A stretch of DNA of 64,000 nucleotides from Devosia sp. MC521 (GCF_014127105.1 NZ_CP059902.1:1521001-1585000), one strand, 5' to 3'; numbered from the stretch's first letter, positions 18,045-26,619 are shown. Notes: generated by a model from the sequence alone, not told the origin. Numbers and translations: made by a program.

Positions 18045-18073
18045 ATATGTATACATCATAACAATTATACATC
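18045..18073. promoter_or_regulatory. Palindrome and repeats upstream of vanA
   Basis: ATGTATACAT (18047-18056) is a perfect palindrome. TATACATC occurs at 18050-18057 and again at 18066-18073. The AT-rich block lies 24-50 bp before the vanA start and could be an operator of the GntR-type regulator encoded in the operon. ATAACAAT and ATATGTAT also occur upstream of fcs. Confidence 0.45.
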
Positions 18074-18096
18074 TGTTGTTTGCAGGGGAGGGCAAT

Positions 18097-19143
18097 ATGA
18101 CGGCTCAAACATTTCCACTCAATGCGTGGTATGCCGCCGCTTGGGATGTTGAGGTCAAACGCGGACTTTTACCGCGCAAAATCTGCGACAAGTCAGTCGT
18201 TCTCTATCGCAAGCAAGACGGCACAGCTGTCGCGCTCGCTGACGCCTGCTGGCATCGCCTGCTGCCGCTCTCTTTGGGCGAACTGCACGGTGACAATGTC
18301 ATCTGCGGCTATCACGGCCTTGAGTTCGACGATACCGGCCGCTGCGTATACATGCCCTCGCAGGATACGATTAACCCGTCCGCCTGCGTCAAATCCTATC
18401 CACTGGTTGAAAAGCACCGCTTCATCTGGCTCTGGATGGGCGATCCCGCTCTGGCTGATCCGGCTTTGGTCCCGGACCTCCACTGGAACGACGACCCGGA
18501 TTGGGCTGCCGACGGCAAGCTCATACAGGTCAAATGCGACTATCGCCTCGTTATCGATAATCTCATGGATCTGACGCACGAGACCTATGTCCACGGATCG
18601 TCCATCGGTAATCGCGCCGTTGCCGAAGCGCCGTTTGAGGCGACCCATAGCGACACGACCGCCACGATCACCCGCTGGATGATCGACATTGACGCGCCGC
18701 CCTTCTGGCGCGGTCAGCTCGGCAAGCCGGGCAATGTCGATCGCTGGCAGATTATCAATTTCGAGGCTCCATCGACCATCGCCATCGACGTTGGCGTTGC
18801 ACCAACGGGCACGGGCGCTCCCGAGGGTGACCGAAGCCAAGGCGTCAACGGTTTCGTGCTCAACACCATGACCCCGGAAACCGGTAAAACCTGCCACTAT
18901 TTTTGGGCCTTTGCCCGTAACTATAAGCTTGGCGAACAATCGCGAACGCATAATCTGCGCGAAGGCGTGTCCTCCATTTTCCGCGAGGATGAGATCATTC
19001 TCGAAGCCCAGCAAAAGGCCATCGACGCCAATCCCGATCACGTCATTTACAACCTCAATATCGACGCCGGGTCGATGTGGGCGCGTAAGCTGATCGACCG
19101 CATGATTGCCAAAGAGAATGCGCTGGCGCAGGCCGCAGAATGA
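18097..19143 (+). CDS. vanA: Vanillate O-demethylase, oxygenase subunit
   Basis: Rieske non-haem iron oxygenase, 348 aa, converting vanillate to protocatechuate and formaldehyde with electrons from VanB. Rieske ligands are CWH (in DACWHRLLPLS) and CGYH (ICGYHGLEF), about 17 residues apart. Mononuclear iron ligands are in NLMDLTHETYVH. The N-terminus MTAQTFPLNAWYAAAWDVEV is characteristic of VanA. ATG 18097 has GGGGAGGG directly upstream. The regulator gene overlaps its stop by 4 bp and vanB follows. Confidence 0.94.
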   Translation: MTAQTFPLNAWYAAAWDVEVKRGLLPRKICDKSVVLYRKQDGTAVALADACWHRLLPLSLGELHGDNVICGYHGLEFDDTGRCVYMPSQDTINPSACVKSYPLVEKHRFIWLWMGDPALADPALVPDLHWNDDPDWAADGKLIQVKCDYRLVIDNLMDLTHETYVHGSSIGNRAVAEAPFEATHSDTTATITRWMIDIDAPPFWRGQLGKPGNVDRWQIINFEAPSTIAIDVGVAPTGTGAPEGDRSQGVNGFVLNTMTPETGKTCHYFWAFARNYKLGEQSRTHNLREGVSSIFREDEIILEAQQKAIDANPDHVIYNLNIDAGSMWARKLIDRMIAKENALAQAAE

Positions 19144-19874
19144 GCGAAACATCTGACCGTGCGATGCAATCACAGCGCGCCCTCATGGGCGTGCGCGATC
19201 TGATCATTCGCGGAGAAATCCAGTCGGGTGAGCGCTTATCCGAAGTCGCCTTAGCAGAGCGTCTGGGTATTTCGCGCACGCCTTTGCGGGCTGCTTTAGC
19301 GCGGCTGGAACAAGAAGGCTTGGTGGAGCTCAAGCCAACGGGTGGCTATGCCGTTCGCAGTTTTACCCGGGAGGACGTGGTCGACGCCATAGAACTGCGG
19401 GGCGTACTGGAGGGGACAGCCTTGCGCCGCGCGGCCGAGCGTGGTGTCGAGAGCGCAAAACTCGACGTGCTCCATAGCCTTCTCGCCAGCATTGATGCCG
19501 CGCTCAGCGCCAGCGTCGAGACGATGGAGTTTGAAGCCTATGTCGGGCTTAACGCCCAGCTGCACGCATTCTTCTGGAGCCTATCGAGCCAGACCATCCA
19601 GCGCGAGATAGCCCGCATCACCAGCCTGCCATTCGCGTCGCCGAGTGCATTTCTCGATAAGCAGGCTGATGTCCCGGCGTTTCGCCGTTCGCTGTTTGGC
19701 GCGCAAGATCAGCATCGGGCGATGGTGCAGGCAATCGCGCGGCGCGAAGGGGCTCGGGCCGAACATTTGGCGCGTGAGCACGCGCACTTGGCTCTGCAGA
19801 ACCTTGAGTTCGTCCTCGATCAGGATCGGAGCCTGATCCGCCGCGTACCGGCGCTGTCATTGGTTGTGGGGTAG
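19140..19874 (+). CDS. vanR: GntR-family regulator, VanR type
   Basis: 244-aa regulator with an N-terminal winged HTH (LSEVALAERLGISRTPLRAA) and a C-terminal FCD-type all-helical ligand domain (VVDAIELRGVLEGTALRRA ... ARAEHLAREHAHLALQNL). It is likely a vanillate-responsive repressor of vanAB. Unusually it lies between vanA and vanB in the same operon, overlapping vanA by ATGA and 3 bp from vanB, so it would be autoregulated with its targets. Identification as VanR rests on context plus family. Confidence 0.82.
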   Translation: MSETSDRAMQSQRALMGVRDLIIRGEIQSGERLSEVALAERLGISRTPLRAALARLEQEGLVELKPTGGYAVRSFTREDVVDAIELRGVLEGTALRRAAERGVESAKLDVLHSLLASIDAALSASVETMEFEAYVGLNAQLHAFFWSLSSQTIQREIARITSLPFASPSAFLDKQADVPAFRRSLFGAQDQHRAMVQAIARREGARAEHLAREHAHLALQNLEFVLDQDRSLIRRVPALSLVVG

Positions 19875-19877
19875 GGA

Positions 19878-20846
19878 ATGCGCAACAAGATAGAGTGGCG
19901 CAACGCCAAGGTAAGCCAGGTCCGCCAGATCGCCGACGATGTGCGCTATATCGAATTTGCCGTCGACGGCGGGGTACCGCGCTTTGATCCGGGCTCTCAC
20001 ACCAACATCAAAATAATCATCAACGGGCAACACACCGTCCGCACCTATACGGTGGTCCCGTCACGTCCGGGCCACATCGCCGTGGCGGTCAAACTTCACC
20101 CGCAAAGCCGGGGCGGGTCCCGCTTTATGTGGAGTTTTAGCGAAGGCGATGCGGCGCGCCTCACCATTCCTGAGAACCGCTTTGAGCTCAGCTGGCGGGC
20201 AGGGCACTATCTCCTCATCGCCGGAGGCATTGGCATCACCCCGATCTACGGCATGGCCAAGGCGCTCGCCGCTCGAGCAGCCTCTCTTCGTGTGGTATTC
20301 AGCGCCCGTGAACAGGGTCTTATGGCATTCCGAGAGGAGATACTCTCCCTCCTCGGCGATCGGGTACAGTTCTGCGACAACAGTCGAGGAGAGCACGCCG
20401 ACTTTGCCGAAGAGTTCGCTCAACTCCCGGCCGATGCCGAGTGTTACCTCTGCGGGCCCATCGGCATGCTGGAGGTCGCCAAACAGGCTTGGGCCGCGTC
20501 TGGTCGTCCGATTAGTCGTTTGCGCTACGAAGTTTTTGGCGACAGTGGGCTCTTCACCGAGCAAAGCTTTGAGGTCGACATTCTCAACCGCGATATGAGC
20601 GTCCAGGTTCGCCCCGATCAGACTCTCTTGGAGGCTTTGCTCGAAAGCGGCGTCGACATGATTTACGACTGCCAGCGTGGCGAATGCGGTCTCTGCGCTG
20701 TTCGAATTGTTGAGCACCAGAGCGAAGTTGACCATCGCGACGTGTTTTTCAGTGCCGAGGAAAAGTCGGAAGGGCATCGCATGTGCGCCTGCGTTTCCCG
20801 CTTCACCTCAGGTGGCGGCGTTATCGACGTCGGCTACCGGCCCTAA
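19878..20846 (+). CDS. vanB: Vanillate O-demethylase, reductase subunit
   Basis: 322-aa flavin/NAD(P)H reductase with a C-terminal plant-type ferredoxin domain that feeds electrons to VanA. Visible parts: FAD/FMN-binding beta barrel (residues 1-100, RTYTVVPSRPGHIAV), NAD-binding LLIAGGIGITPIYGMAKAL, then the 2Fe-2S loop CQRGECGLC (about 270-280) with the fourth Cys in MCACVSRF. GGGTAGGGA lies next to the ATG. The phthalate-dioxygenase-reductase domain order (flavin, NAD, ferredoxin) fits class IA oxygenase reductases. Confidence 0.93.
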   Translation: MRNKIEWRNAKVSQVRQIADDVRYIEFAVDGGVPRFDPGSHTNIKIIINGQHTVRTYTVVPSRPGHIAVAVKLHPQSRGGSRFMWSFSEGDAARLTIPENRFELSWRAGHYLLIAGGIGITPIYGMAKALAARAASLRVVFSAREQGLMAFREEILSLLGDRVQFCDNSRGEHADFAEEFAQLPADAECYLCGPIGMLEVAKQAWAASGRPISRLRYEVFGDSGLFTEQSFEVDILNRDMSVQVRPDQTLLEALLESGVDMIYDCQRGECGLCAVRIVEHQSEVDHRDVFFSAEEKSEGHRMCACVSRFTSGGGVIDVGYRP

Positions 20847-20873
20847 GCGCCACTTTGTGCCGCTGTGAAGCCA

Positions 20874-20899
20874 ATGCTGGCGCCCCAAAGTGCCAGCAT
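20874..20899 (+). terminator. Hairpin after vanB
   Basis: ATGCTGGC (20874-20881) pairs with GCCAGCAT (20892-20899) about 28 bp after the vanB stop. CACTTTG and CAAAGTG near it could extend the structure. No T-run follows, so termination is uncertain. Confidence 0.4.
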
Positions 20900-20952
20900 A
20901 GTGCCCACGATAGGCCAATCGGTGCCCCATCAAATCCCTCTTGAAACAATTT

Positions 20953-20969
20953 AGTTATGAAATATAACA
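20953..20969. promoter_or_regulatory. Candidate MarR operator upstream of fcs
   Basis: GTTAT (20954-20958), 5 bp, ATAAC (20964-20968): an inverted repeat that ends 22 bp before the fcs start. The marR promoter contains the same arrangement, TGTTAT-N5-ATAACA. The shared arms and spacing suggest that both promoters are controlled by the adjacent MarR-type protein. Confidence 0.55.
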
Positions 20970-20990
20970 ATATGTATGAGGGAGGGACTC

Positions 20991-22850
20991 ATGGACATTC
21001 AGGCAGCACCAATTCGCCATGTGCGATTGGGGTCTATGGCCGCTACGGCGCTGACCCGCGACGACGGCTCCATTGTCATTCGTTCGGCTGATCCGCTGGG
21101 GTCATACCCACGCTCGATCATCGACGCGCTCAAGCACTGGGCTGAAAAATCGCCGGATCGTGTGCTGATCGCTGATCGCGCCGGTGAGGGGTGGCGCAAG
21201 CTGACGTTCGCGCAAGTTGTCGATAAAATTCAACCGCTTGCCCAAGCTCTCCTCAATGCAAATCTCAGCCAAGAGCGGCCGCTGATCATCCTCTCCGGCA
21301 ATGAAATCGAGCACTTTTTGCTCGGCATGGCCGCCTTGTGGGTGGGCATTCCCTATGCGCCGATTTCTCCGGCCTATTCCCTGATTTCGAGCGACTTTGG
21401 CAAGCTCAAGCATATCGCCAAAATCCTGACCCCCGGCATGATCTACGCCAGCGACGGCGCAGCCTTTAGCGCAGCAATCGACGCGACCGTTGATAGCCAA
21501 GTTCCTGTAGTTACGCGTATAAATCCAATCGGTTCACGCGCAGACTATTCGTTTGACGACCTGCTGAAGACGCCAGTTTCGCCTGCTGTCGCCGCAGCGA
21601 ACCAAGCGATCACCCCAGACACGATTGCCAAATTCCTCTTCACCTCCGGCTCAACCGGCATGCCCAAAGGCGTCATCACGACCCACCGGATGATGGCCTG
21701 CAATCAGCAGATGATCTTGCAGGCATTAGCTTTTTTGGCAGACGAGCCGCCCATCTTGCTCGATTGGATGCCTTGGAACCACGTTGCCGGTGGGAGCCAC
21801 AATGTCGGCATTGCCCTTTACAATGGCGGCACATTCTACATCGACGACGGTCAACCCACGCCGGCGCGCTTCGGGCGTACGCTCGAAAATCTCAGCATGG
21901 TGCAGCCGACGTTTTTCACCAATGTTCCAAAGGCTTACGAGGCGCTCGTTTCCGCGTTTAATGAGAACCCGTTGGCGCGCAAAAACCTCTTCGCTAATCT
22001 CAAGCTTATGCAATATGCCGGGGCGGGGCTCTCGCAAAACGTGTTTGATGGCCTCGCCAAAGCCTCGGTCGCTGAGACCGGTGAGCGGGTGTTGATGATC
22101 ACCGGCTACGGCTCCACCGAAACAGCTCCTTTCGCATTTACAACGACTTGGCCGGTAGAGCAGGCCGGTCATATCGGGCTCCCAGCCGCTGGCATGGAGA
22201 TCAAACTCGTCAGTAATGCCGAAAAGCTTGAGCTGCGGATCAAGGGGCCGAATGTCACCCCCGGCTATTGGCGCGATGATGAAAAGACCGCCGAAGCCTT
22301 TGACGATGAAGGGTATTATTGTATCGGCGATGCCGTCAAACTCGTCGATCCCCTGAACCTCGATCTGGGCCTCGTCTTCGACGGTCGCGTGACCGAGGAT
22401 TTCAAATTGTCGACAGGCACTTGGGTGAATTTTGCTGCCGTTCGCAGTGCCGTTATCAGCGCCTGCCCCCCGCTCATTCGTGACGTGGTCGTCACCGGCC
22501 TGGATCGGAATTTCATCGGCGCCATGATCTTCCCAGACCTGCAAGCGTGTTGCCGCCATGCAGGCTTGGCCGAGGATACGGACGCTGCTCTCGTCGTCGG
22601 CCACGCCCGAGTTGTTGAGCGCTTTCAGACAGCGCTATCCGAGCTCGCGCTCAACGCCACTGGCAGTTCCAATCACGTCGCTCGGGCTATTCTACTGAGC
22701 GATCCCCCTGACATCGATAAGGGCGAGGTCACCGATAAAGGGTCGATAAATCAACGCGCTGTCCGCACCCACCGTGCCGAGCTAATGCAGCGTCTCTACG
22801 CCGAAGAGCCAGTGCAAGAAGTCATGATCTTTGACAGAAAGGGAGCCTAG
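20991..22850 (+). CDS. fcs: Feruloyl-CoA synthetase
   Basis: ATP-dependent acyl-CoA ligase, 619 aa, the length typical of this group. It activates ferulate (and probably p-coumarate or caffeate) to the CoA thioester. AMP-binding motif LFTSGSTGMPKGV lies near residue 225, and GYGSTETAP and YYCIGDAVKL follow. The start is ATG 20991, with GGGAGGG 4 nt upstream; a second ATG 15 bp earlier overlaps that site. It heads a tight operon with thiolase, SDR, thioesterase and hydratase genes, which supports a hydroxycinnamate side-chain pathway. Some ambiguity with other aryl-CoA ligases remains. Confidence 0.88.
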   Translation: MDIQAAPIRHVRLGSMAATALTRDDGSIVIRSADPLGSYPRSIIDALKHWAEKSPDRVLIADRAGEGWRKLTFAQVVDKIQPLAQALLNANLSQERPLIILSGNEIEHFLLGMAALWVGIPYAPISPAYSLISSDFGKLKHIAKILTPGMIYASDGAAFSAAIDATVDSQVPVVTRINPIGSRADYSFDDLLKTPVSPAVAAANQAITPDTIAKFLFTSGSTGMPKGVITTHRMMACNQQMILQALAFLADEPPILLDWMPWNHVAGGSHNVGIALYNGGTFYIDDGQPTPARFGRTLENLSMVQPTFFTNVPKAYEALVSAFNENPLARKNLFANLKLMQYAGAGLSQNVFDGLAKASVAETGERVLMITGYGSTETAPFAFTTTWPVEQAGHIGLPAAGMEIKLVSNAEKLELRIKGPNVTPGYWRDDEKTAEAFDDEGYYCIGDAVKLVDPLNLDLGLVFDGRVTEDFKLSTGTWVNFAAVRSAVISACPPLIRDVVVTGLDRNFIGAMIFPDLQACCRHAGLAEDTDAALVVGHARVVERFQTALSELALNATGSSNHVARAILLSDPPDIDKGEVTDKGSINQRAVRTHRAELMQRLYAEEPVQEVMIFDRKGA

Positions 22851-22852
22851 GC

Positions 22853-24091
22853 ATGTCCAAACCATTGGCCTTTACGTTTGAGGATGCCTGGCTGCTCGGC
22901 GGCGCGCGCACGCCCTTTGTGGACTATCGCGGGGCCTTCGCGGACATATCTCCAATCGATCTTGGTATTAAGGCCGCTCGCGCCGCTGTAGAGCGGGTTG
23001 GCGTTGACCCAAAGCATATCGGCCACACCATTGCTGGCTCAATGGCCCAAGCGTCCTACGATGCCTACTGCACACCGCGCCACATTGGCCTCTACGCGGG
23101 GGCGCCAATTGAAGCACCTGCCCACCTGGTCCAGCGCATCTGTGGCACGGGCCTGGAAGTCATTTCCCAAGCGGCGGACTCTGTCTCGCTGGGTCGGATG
23201 GATCTGACCCTGGCTGCCGGGTGTGAGTCCATGAGCCGCAACCCGATTGTGGCCTATACGCACCGCAATGGCTTCTCGCTCGGCAATGTCGAATTCCGCG
23301 ATTTCCTCATGGAAGCCCTGTACGATCCTGCTGGCTTAGTGAACATGGGTGACACGGCCGAGAACCTGGCAAAGCAATACAATATCACCCGGCAAGACGT
23401 TGATTTGTTTGCGGAACGCAGTTTTAGTCGCGCGTTAGAGGCGCAGTCTGCTGGTGTGTTCTCTGAGGAAATTGTCTCGGTTGAAAATGAGATCTTCTCC
23501 GTTGAGGGCCTGGCAGATCGCGGCATTAAACTGCCGCGTGGCGTCACCACGGTGGCCGTCGATAGCCATATCCGCCCGTCGCCCTATGATGTTCTGGCCA
23601 AGCTCCGTCCTGCCTTTGGCGGAGTTCAAACTGGAGGCAATTCTTCGGCCATCGTCGACGGCGGCGCAGCCGTTCTGGTTGCCAATTCGGCCTATGCAAA
23701 CGCCAACGGCCATAAGCCACTTGCCCGTATCCTTGCGAGTGCTGCTGTTGGCGTGCAGCCGCAATACATGGGCATTGGCCCAGCGCCAGCCATTCGCGCC
23801 GTTTTGGACAAGGCTGGCTTAACGCTCGAACAAATTGATCTCGTCGAGATCAACGAGGCTTTCGGTGCGCAAGTCATTGCTTGTGCGATAGAACTCGGTC
23901 TCGACATCGAAAAGCTCAACGTCAACGGCGGCTCAATTGCGCTTGGTCACCCCTTAGGTGTCACCGGTATCCGAATTGCGCTTACACTAGCCAATGAACT
24001 CAAGCGCAGTGGCAAACGCTATGGCATTGCCTCCGCTTGTATCGGAGGCGGGCAGGGCATGGCGCTGCTGATTGAGAATACGGAGTCTTAG
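22853..24091 (+). CDS. Thiolase of hydroxycinnamoyl-CoA side-chain beta-oxidation
   Basis: Acetyl-CoA acyltransferase of 412 aa, 2 bp after fcs. Nucleophilic Cys in VQRICGTGLEVI (about residue 96), His in GGSIALGHPLGVTGIR and second Cys in ASACIGGGQG. It is clearly different from the PcaF copy in this window. In this operon the probable reaction is thiolytic cleavage of 4-hydroxy-3-methoxyphenyl-beta-ketopropionyl-CoA to vanilloyl-CoA and acetyl-CoA; this substrate is inferred from neighbours, while the thiolase chemistry follows from the motifs. Confidence 0.85.
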   Translation: MSKPLAFTFEDAWLLGGARTPFVDYRGAFADISPIDLGIKAARAAVERVGVDPKHIGHTIAGSMAQASYDAYCTPRHIGLYAGAPIEAPAHLVQRICGTGLEVISQAADSVSLGRMDLTLAAGCESMSRNPIVAYTHRNGFSLGNVEFRDFLMEALYDPAGLVNMGDTAENLAKQYNITRQDVDLFAERSFSRALEAQSAGVFSEEIVSVENEIFSVEGLADRGIKLPRGVTTVAVDSHIRPSPYDVLAKLRPAFGGVQTGGNSSAIVDGGAAVLVANSAYANANGHKPLARILASAAVGVQPQYMGIGPAPAIRAVLDKAGLTLEQIDLVEINEAFGAQVIACAIELGLDIEKLNVNGGSIALGHPLGVTGIRIALTLANELKRSGKRYGIASACIGGGQGMALLIENTES

Positions 24092-24093
24092 GG

Positions 24094-24855
24094 GTGCAGG
24101 TTCACGGAAAGACGGTTTTTGTCACTGGCGCTGCCTCTGGCTTGGGCGAGGCAACAGCGCGCCACTTTGCGTCTCTTGGGGCTCGTGTCGCGGTCTTGGA
24201 TCGTGATGCGGAAAAGGGTCTGGCCGTCGCCAAGGCAATTGACGGGGCGTTTTTCGCGCTCGATGTTGCCGATGCCGCCAGCGCGGAAGCGGCCGTCAAT
24301 GCTGCAGTTGCAACGCTTGGCGCACCAAGTGTTTTGGTCAATTGCGCCGGTATTGGCACTGCAGCACGCATTGTGGGACGTGAAGGTCCTGCAGAACTTG
24401 CCGCCTTCCAGCGCGTTATCTCGGTCAACCTCGTCGGCTCGTTCAACATGATGCGCCTTTGCGCCCATGCGATGTCGACTGCGGAAGCTGATGAAAACCG
24501 TCAGCGCGGCGTAATCATCTCGACCGCCTCTGTGGCAGCCTTTGATGGTCAGATCGGACAGGCGGCCTATGCGGCCTCCAAGGGGGGCATTGTTTCCATG
24601 ACCCTGCCTGCCGCGCGCGAATTGGCCCGCTTCGGAGTTCGGGTCATGGTCATCGCCCCCGGGCTATTTTTAACGCCGCTTCTGGCAGAATTGCCTCAAG
24701 AGGTGCAGGAGGGTCTTGCCGCCGCCATCCCCAACCCGCAACGCCTGGGAGCGCCCAAGGAGTTTGCCGATCTCGCTGCTGCCATTGTCGCAAACGACTA
24801 CCTCAACGGCGAAGTCATTCGCCTTGATGGGTCGTTGCGCATGCAGGCTAAGTAG
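24094..24855 (+). CDS. SDR-family 3-hydroxyacyl-CoA dehydrogenase
   Basis: 253-aa short-chain dehydrogenase. The cofactor motif TGAASGLGEA is at about residues 11-20, NCAG follows in the middle, and the catalytic pair is YAASK (QAAYAASKGGIV, about residues 152-164). It resembles type 2 3-hydroxyacyl-CoA dehydrogenases. In the operon it probably oxidises the beta-hydroxy group of hydrated feruloyl-CoA to the beta-keto form for the thiolase. It starts at GTG 24094, 2 bp after the thiolase stop, with no spacer. Confidence 0.85.
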   Translation: MQVHGKTVFVTGAASGLGEATARHFASLGARVAVLDRDAEKGLAVAKAIDGAFFALDVADAASAEAAVNAAVATLGAPSVLVNCAGIGTAARIVGREGPAELAAFQRVISVNLVGSFNMMRLCAHAMSTAEADENRQRGVIISTASVAAFDGQIGQAAYAASKGGIVSMTLPAARELARFGVRVMVIAPGLFLTPLLAELPQEVQEGLAAAIPNPQRLGAPKEFADLAAAIVANDYLNGEVIRLDGSLRMQAK

Positions 24856-24864
24856 GGGCGAACT

Positions 24865-25278
24865 ATGTTTTCCAACTCAACCCGCGTCTTTATCCAGTTC
24901 GGGGACTGTGATCCCGCCGGGATTGTCTATTACCCGAACTACTTTCGCATGTTCGACAATGCGACCGCTGCGCTCCTGTCTGCGGCGTTCGGCATGAACA
25001 AGCGCCAATGGGTCGCGCACTACGGTATCGCTGGCATCCCAATGGTCGACACCAGTTCGCGTTTTCTCATTCCTTCGCAATATGGCGACGAGATCGAGAT
25101 CCGGACGTCGATTTCTGAGCTCGGACGCTCGAGCTTTGGTGTGCTGCACCACGTCTATCGTGACGACGCTCTTGCGATTGAAGCGCGTGAGAAACGCGTG
25201 TGGGTGCAGCGCGATGAGACCGGCGCGATCCGCTCTGCGGCCTTGCCCGATGACGTGCGCGAGCGTCTATCTTCCTGA
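24865..25278 (+). CDS. Acyl-CoA thioesterase, 4-hydroxybenzoyl-CoA type
   Basis: 137-aa single-domain hotdog protein. The motif FGDCDPAGIVYYPNYFRMFD near the N-terminus is the active-site helix of the Pseudomonas-type 4-hydroxybenzoyl-CoA thioesterase, including the catalytic Asp. In this setting it likely hydrolyses vanilloyl-CoA (and 4-hydroxybenzoyl-CoA from p-coumarate) to free acid, feeding VanAB or PobA. GGGGCGAA lies before the ATG. Family is certain; substrate is inferred. Confidence 0.87.
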   Translation: MFSNSTRVFIQFGDCDPAGIVYYPNYFRMFDNATAALLSAAFGMNKRQWVAHYGIAGIPMVDTSSRFLIPSQYGDEIEIRTSISELGRSSFGVLHHVYRDDALAIEAREKRVWVQRDETGAIRSAALPDDVRERLSS

Positions 25279-25327
25279 TTTGTTTGCGCGTCACGCGCAG
25301 TTCACTGCCACAGTGAAAGGTTGGTCT

Positions 25328-26101
25328 ATGACCCAGTCTGACGTTTTAAAAATACAAAATCACGGGGCAATAGCGCATATTGCGTTGAACCGGCCCGAAA
25401 AGCGGAATGCCCTAAACGACGATCTGATTGCAGCGCTCGACGCATTCTTCTCCAGTCTTGGGGATGAAACGCGCGCGGTGATCGTTTCTGGTGAAGGCGG
25501 ACATTTTTCATCTGGACTAGATCTGTCCCAACACGTCGCTCGGGCGCCGCTTGAAGTGATGGCGCATTCGCGCAATTGGCATCGGGTCATGGCTCTGGTT
25601 GCGCAATCTCCGCGTCCCGTGATTGCCGCAATGTCTGGAGCCGTCATGGGGGGCGGGCTGGAGTTTGCCGCGACCTGCCACGTTCGCGTGGCGGAGGAGT
25701 CGGTCCGTTTTCAAATGCCTGAAGGCCTGCGTGGGATTTTCGTTGGCGGCGGCGGTTCGGTGCGCATCTCTGGTCTAATTGGGGCCGACCGCATGACGGA
25801 GATGATGCTGACAGGGCGGAGCTACACAGGCGTTGAGGGGGAAAGGCTGGGGCTGGCCCATCATTGTGTGCCCGAGGGGCAGGCGTTGACCAAGGCCTTC
25901 GAATTGGCGGAGAGGATCGTAAAGAACTCACCGACGATCAATCAATTTATCATTCAAGCCATCGCTCAAATCGCAGCCATGCCGCCTGAAGCGGGTCTCT
26001 ATGCCGAAAGCCTTGTGGCAGCACTAAGTCAGACAGGCCCAGATGCGGAGGAGGGGCTGCGCGCCTTCCTCGAAAAGCGTCAGCCGGTATTTGTCAGGTG
26101 A
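25328..26101 (+). CDS. Enoyl-CoA hydratase (crotonase family)
   Basis: 257-aa crotonase-fold protein, last gene of the fcs operon. Oxyanion-hole segments are GHFSSGLDLSQH and GAVMGGGLEFAATC, and a candidate catalytic Glu is in MPEGLRGIFVGGGG. I start it at ATG 25328, preceded by GAAAGG; the frame is open further upstream inside the thioesterase gene but without a site. With SDR and thiolase genes in the operon and no vanillin dehydrogenase, it probably only hydrates feruloyl-CoA and is not the hydratase-lyase that releases vanillin. Its end overlaps the convergent marR gene by 8 bp. Confidence 0.86.
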   Translation: MTQSDVLKIQNHGAIAHIALNRPEKRNALNDDLIAALDAFFSSLGDETRAVIVSGEGGHFSSGLDLSQHVARAPLEVMAHSRNWHRVMALVAQSPRPVIAAMSGAVMGGGLEFAATCHVRVAEESVRFQMPEGLRGIFVGGGGSVRISGLIGADRMTEMMLTGRSYTGVEGERLGLAHHCVPEGQALTKAFELAERIVKNSPTINQFIIQAIAQIAAMPPEAGLYAESLVAALSQTGPDAEEGLRAFLEKRQPVFVR

Positions 26102-26555
26102 TCTTCTTGAGCAGGCTCAGCAAGGTGTCACGTTGTTCCGTCCCGCCAAGCCTGGCGACGAGGTCATCCTCAAGCTTGGCGTGGACGTCGCGAGCGTCTG
26201 CCAAAAATCTGGTGCCCTGTTCAGTCAGATACAGAGCATTGGCGCGGCGATCATTGGCCACGACTTCGCGGCTGATCAATCCGCGTTTTTCGAGCCCGTC
26301 GACAAGGGCCACAAAATTGGCGCGCTTGATAGAGAGTGCCGCTGCAATCTCACTTTGTTTGCGCCCAGGGTTCTCTTCCATGAGCACAAGAACAGAATAC
26401 TCGGCCGGCCGGAGGTTTAGCGTCTCGAAGAAGCTCAAGAATTGCTGGAATACGCTGAGCTGTGCCCGGCGCAGACGGTAACCAATCATACCCAGCGTCG
26501 CCTCTGTGCGGAGGTTTTCGTCGGATGTGTTGGTTAGAGCCTCATGCTCGTTCAT
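26094..26555 (-). CDS. MarR-family regulator of hydroxycinnamate genes
   Basis: 153-aa winged-helix protein. The HTH reads RKQSEIAAALSIKRANFVALV, followed by the wing KRGLISREVVANDRRANALYLT. MarR-type regulators such as FerR/HcaR/CouR commonly repress hydroxycinnamate genes and are released by the CoA thioester. The gene is convergent with the fcs operon, and its own promoter contains an inverted repeat (26603-26619) that also occurs at fcs. GGAG precedes the ATG at 26555. Confidence 0.85.
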   Translation of the reverse strand: MNEHEALTNTSDENLRTEATLGMIGYRLRRAQLSVFQQFLSFFETLNLRPAEYSVLVLMEENPGRKQSEIAAALSIKRANFVALVDGLEKRGLISREVVANDRRANALYLTEQGTRFLADARDVHAKLEDDLVARLGGTEQRDTLLSLLKKIT

Positions 26556-26602
26556 TGCTGGCTCCGAAGATGCGGGCTGTGCTTGTGGCGAAGTCGGTCA
26601 TT

Positions 26603-26619
26603 TGTTATGCTTGATAACA
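26603..26619. promoter_or_regulatory. Candidate MarR operator upstream of marR
   Basis: TGTTAT-GCTTG-ATAACA is a perfect inverted repeat with 6-bp arms and a 5-bp spacer, 48 bp upstream of the marR start. The same arrangement with 5-bp arms lies upstream of fcs. The remaining intergenic sequence to the TRAP genes (26556-26846) is AT-rich and also contains ATAAC-N6-GTTAT (26755-26770), which may link the transporter to the same control. Confidence 0.6.

Noticed and set aside
25328-26101. Crotonase-family gene considered as hydroxycinnamoyl-CoA hydratase-lyase (ech)
   Set aside because: No vanillin dehydrogenase is nearby, and SDR, thiolase and thioesterase genes in the same operon fit simple hydration followed by beta-oxidation better. 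It stays an alternative until tested.
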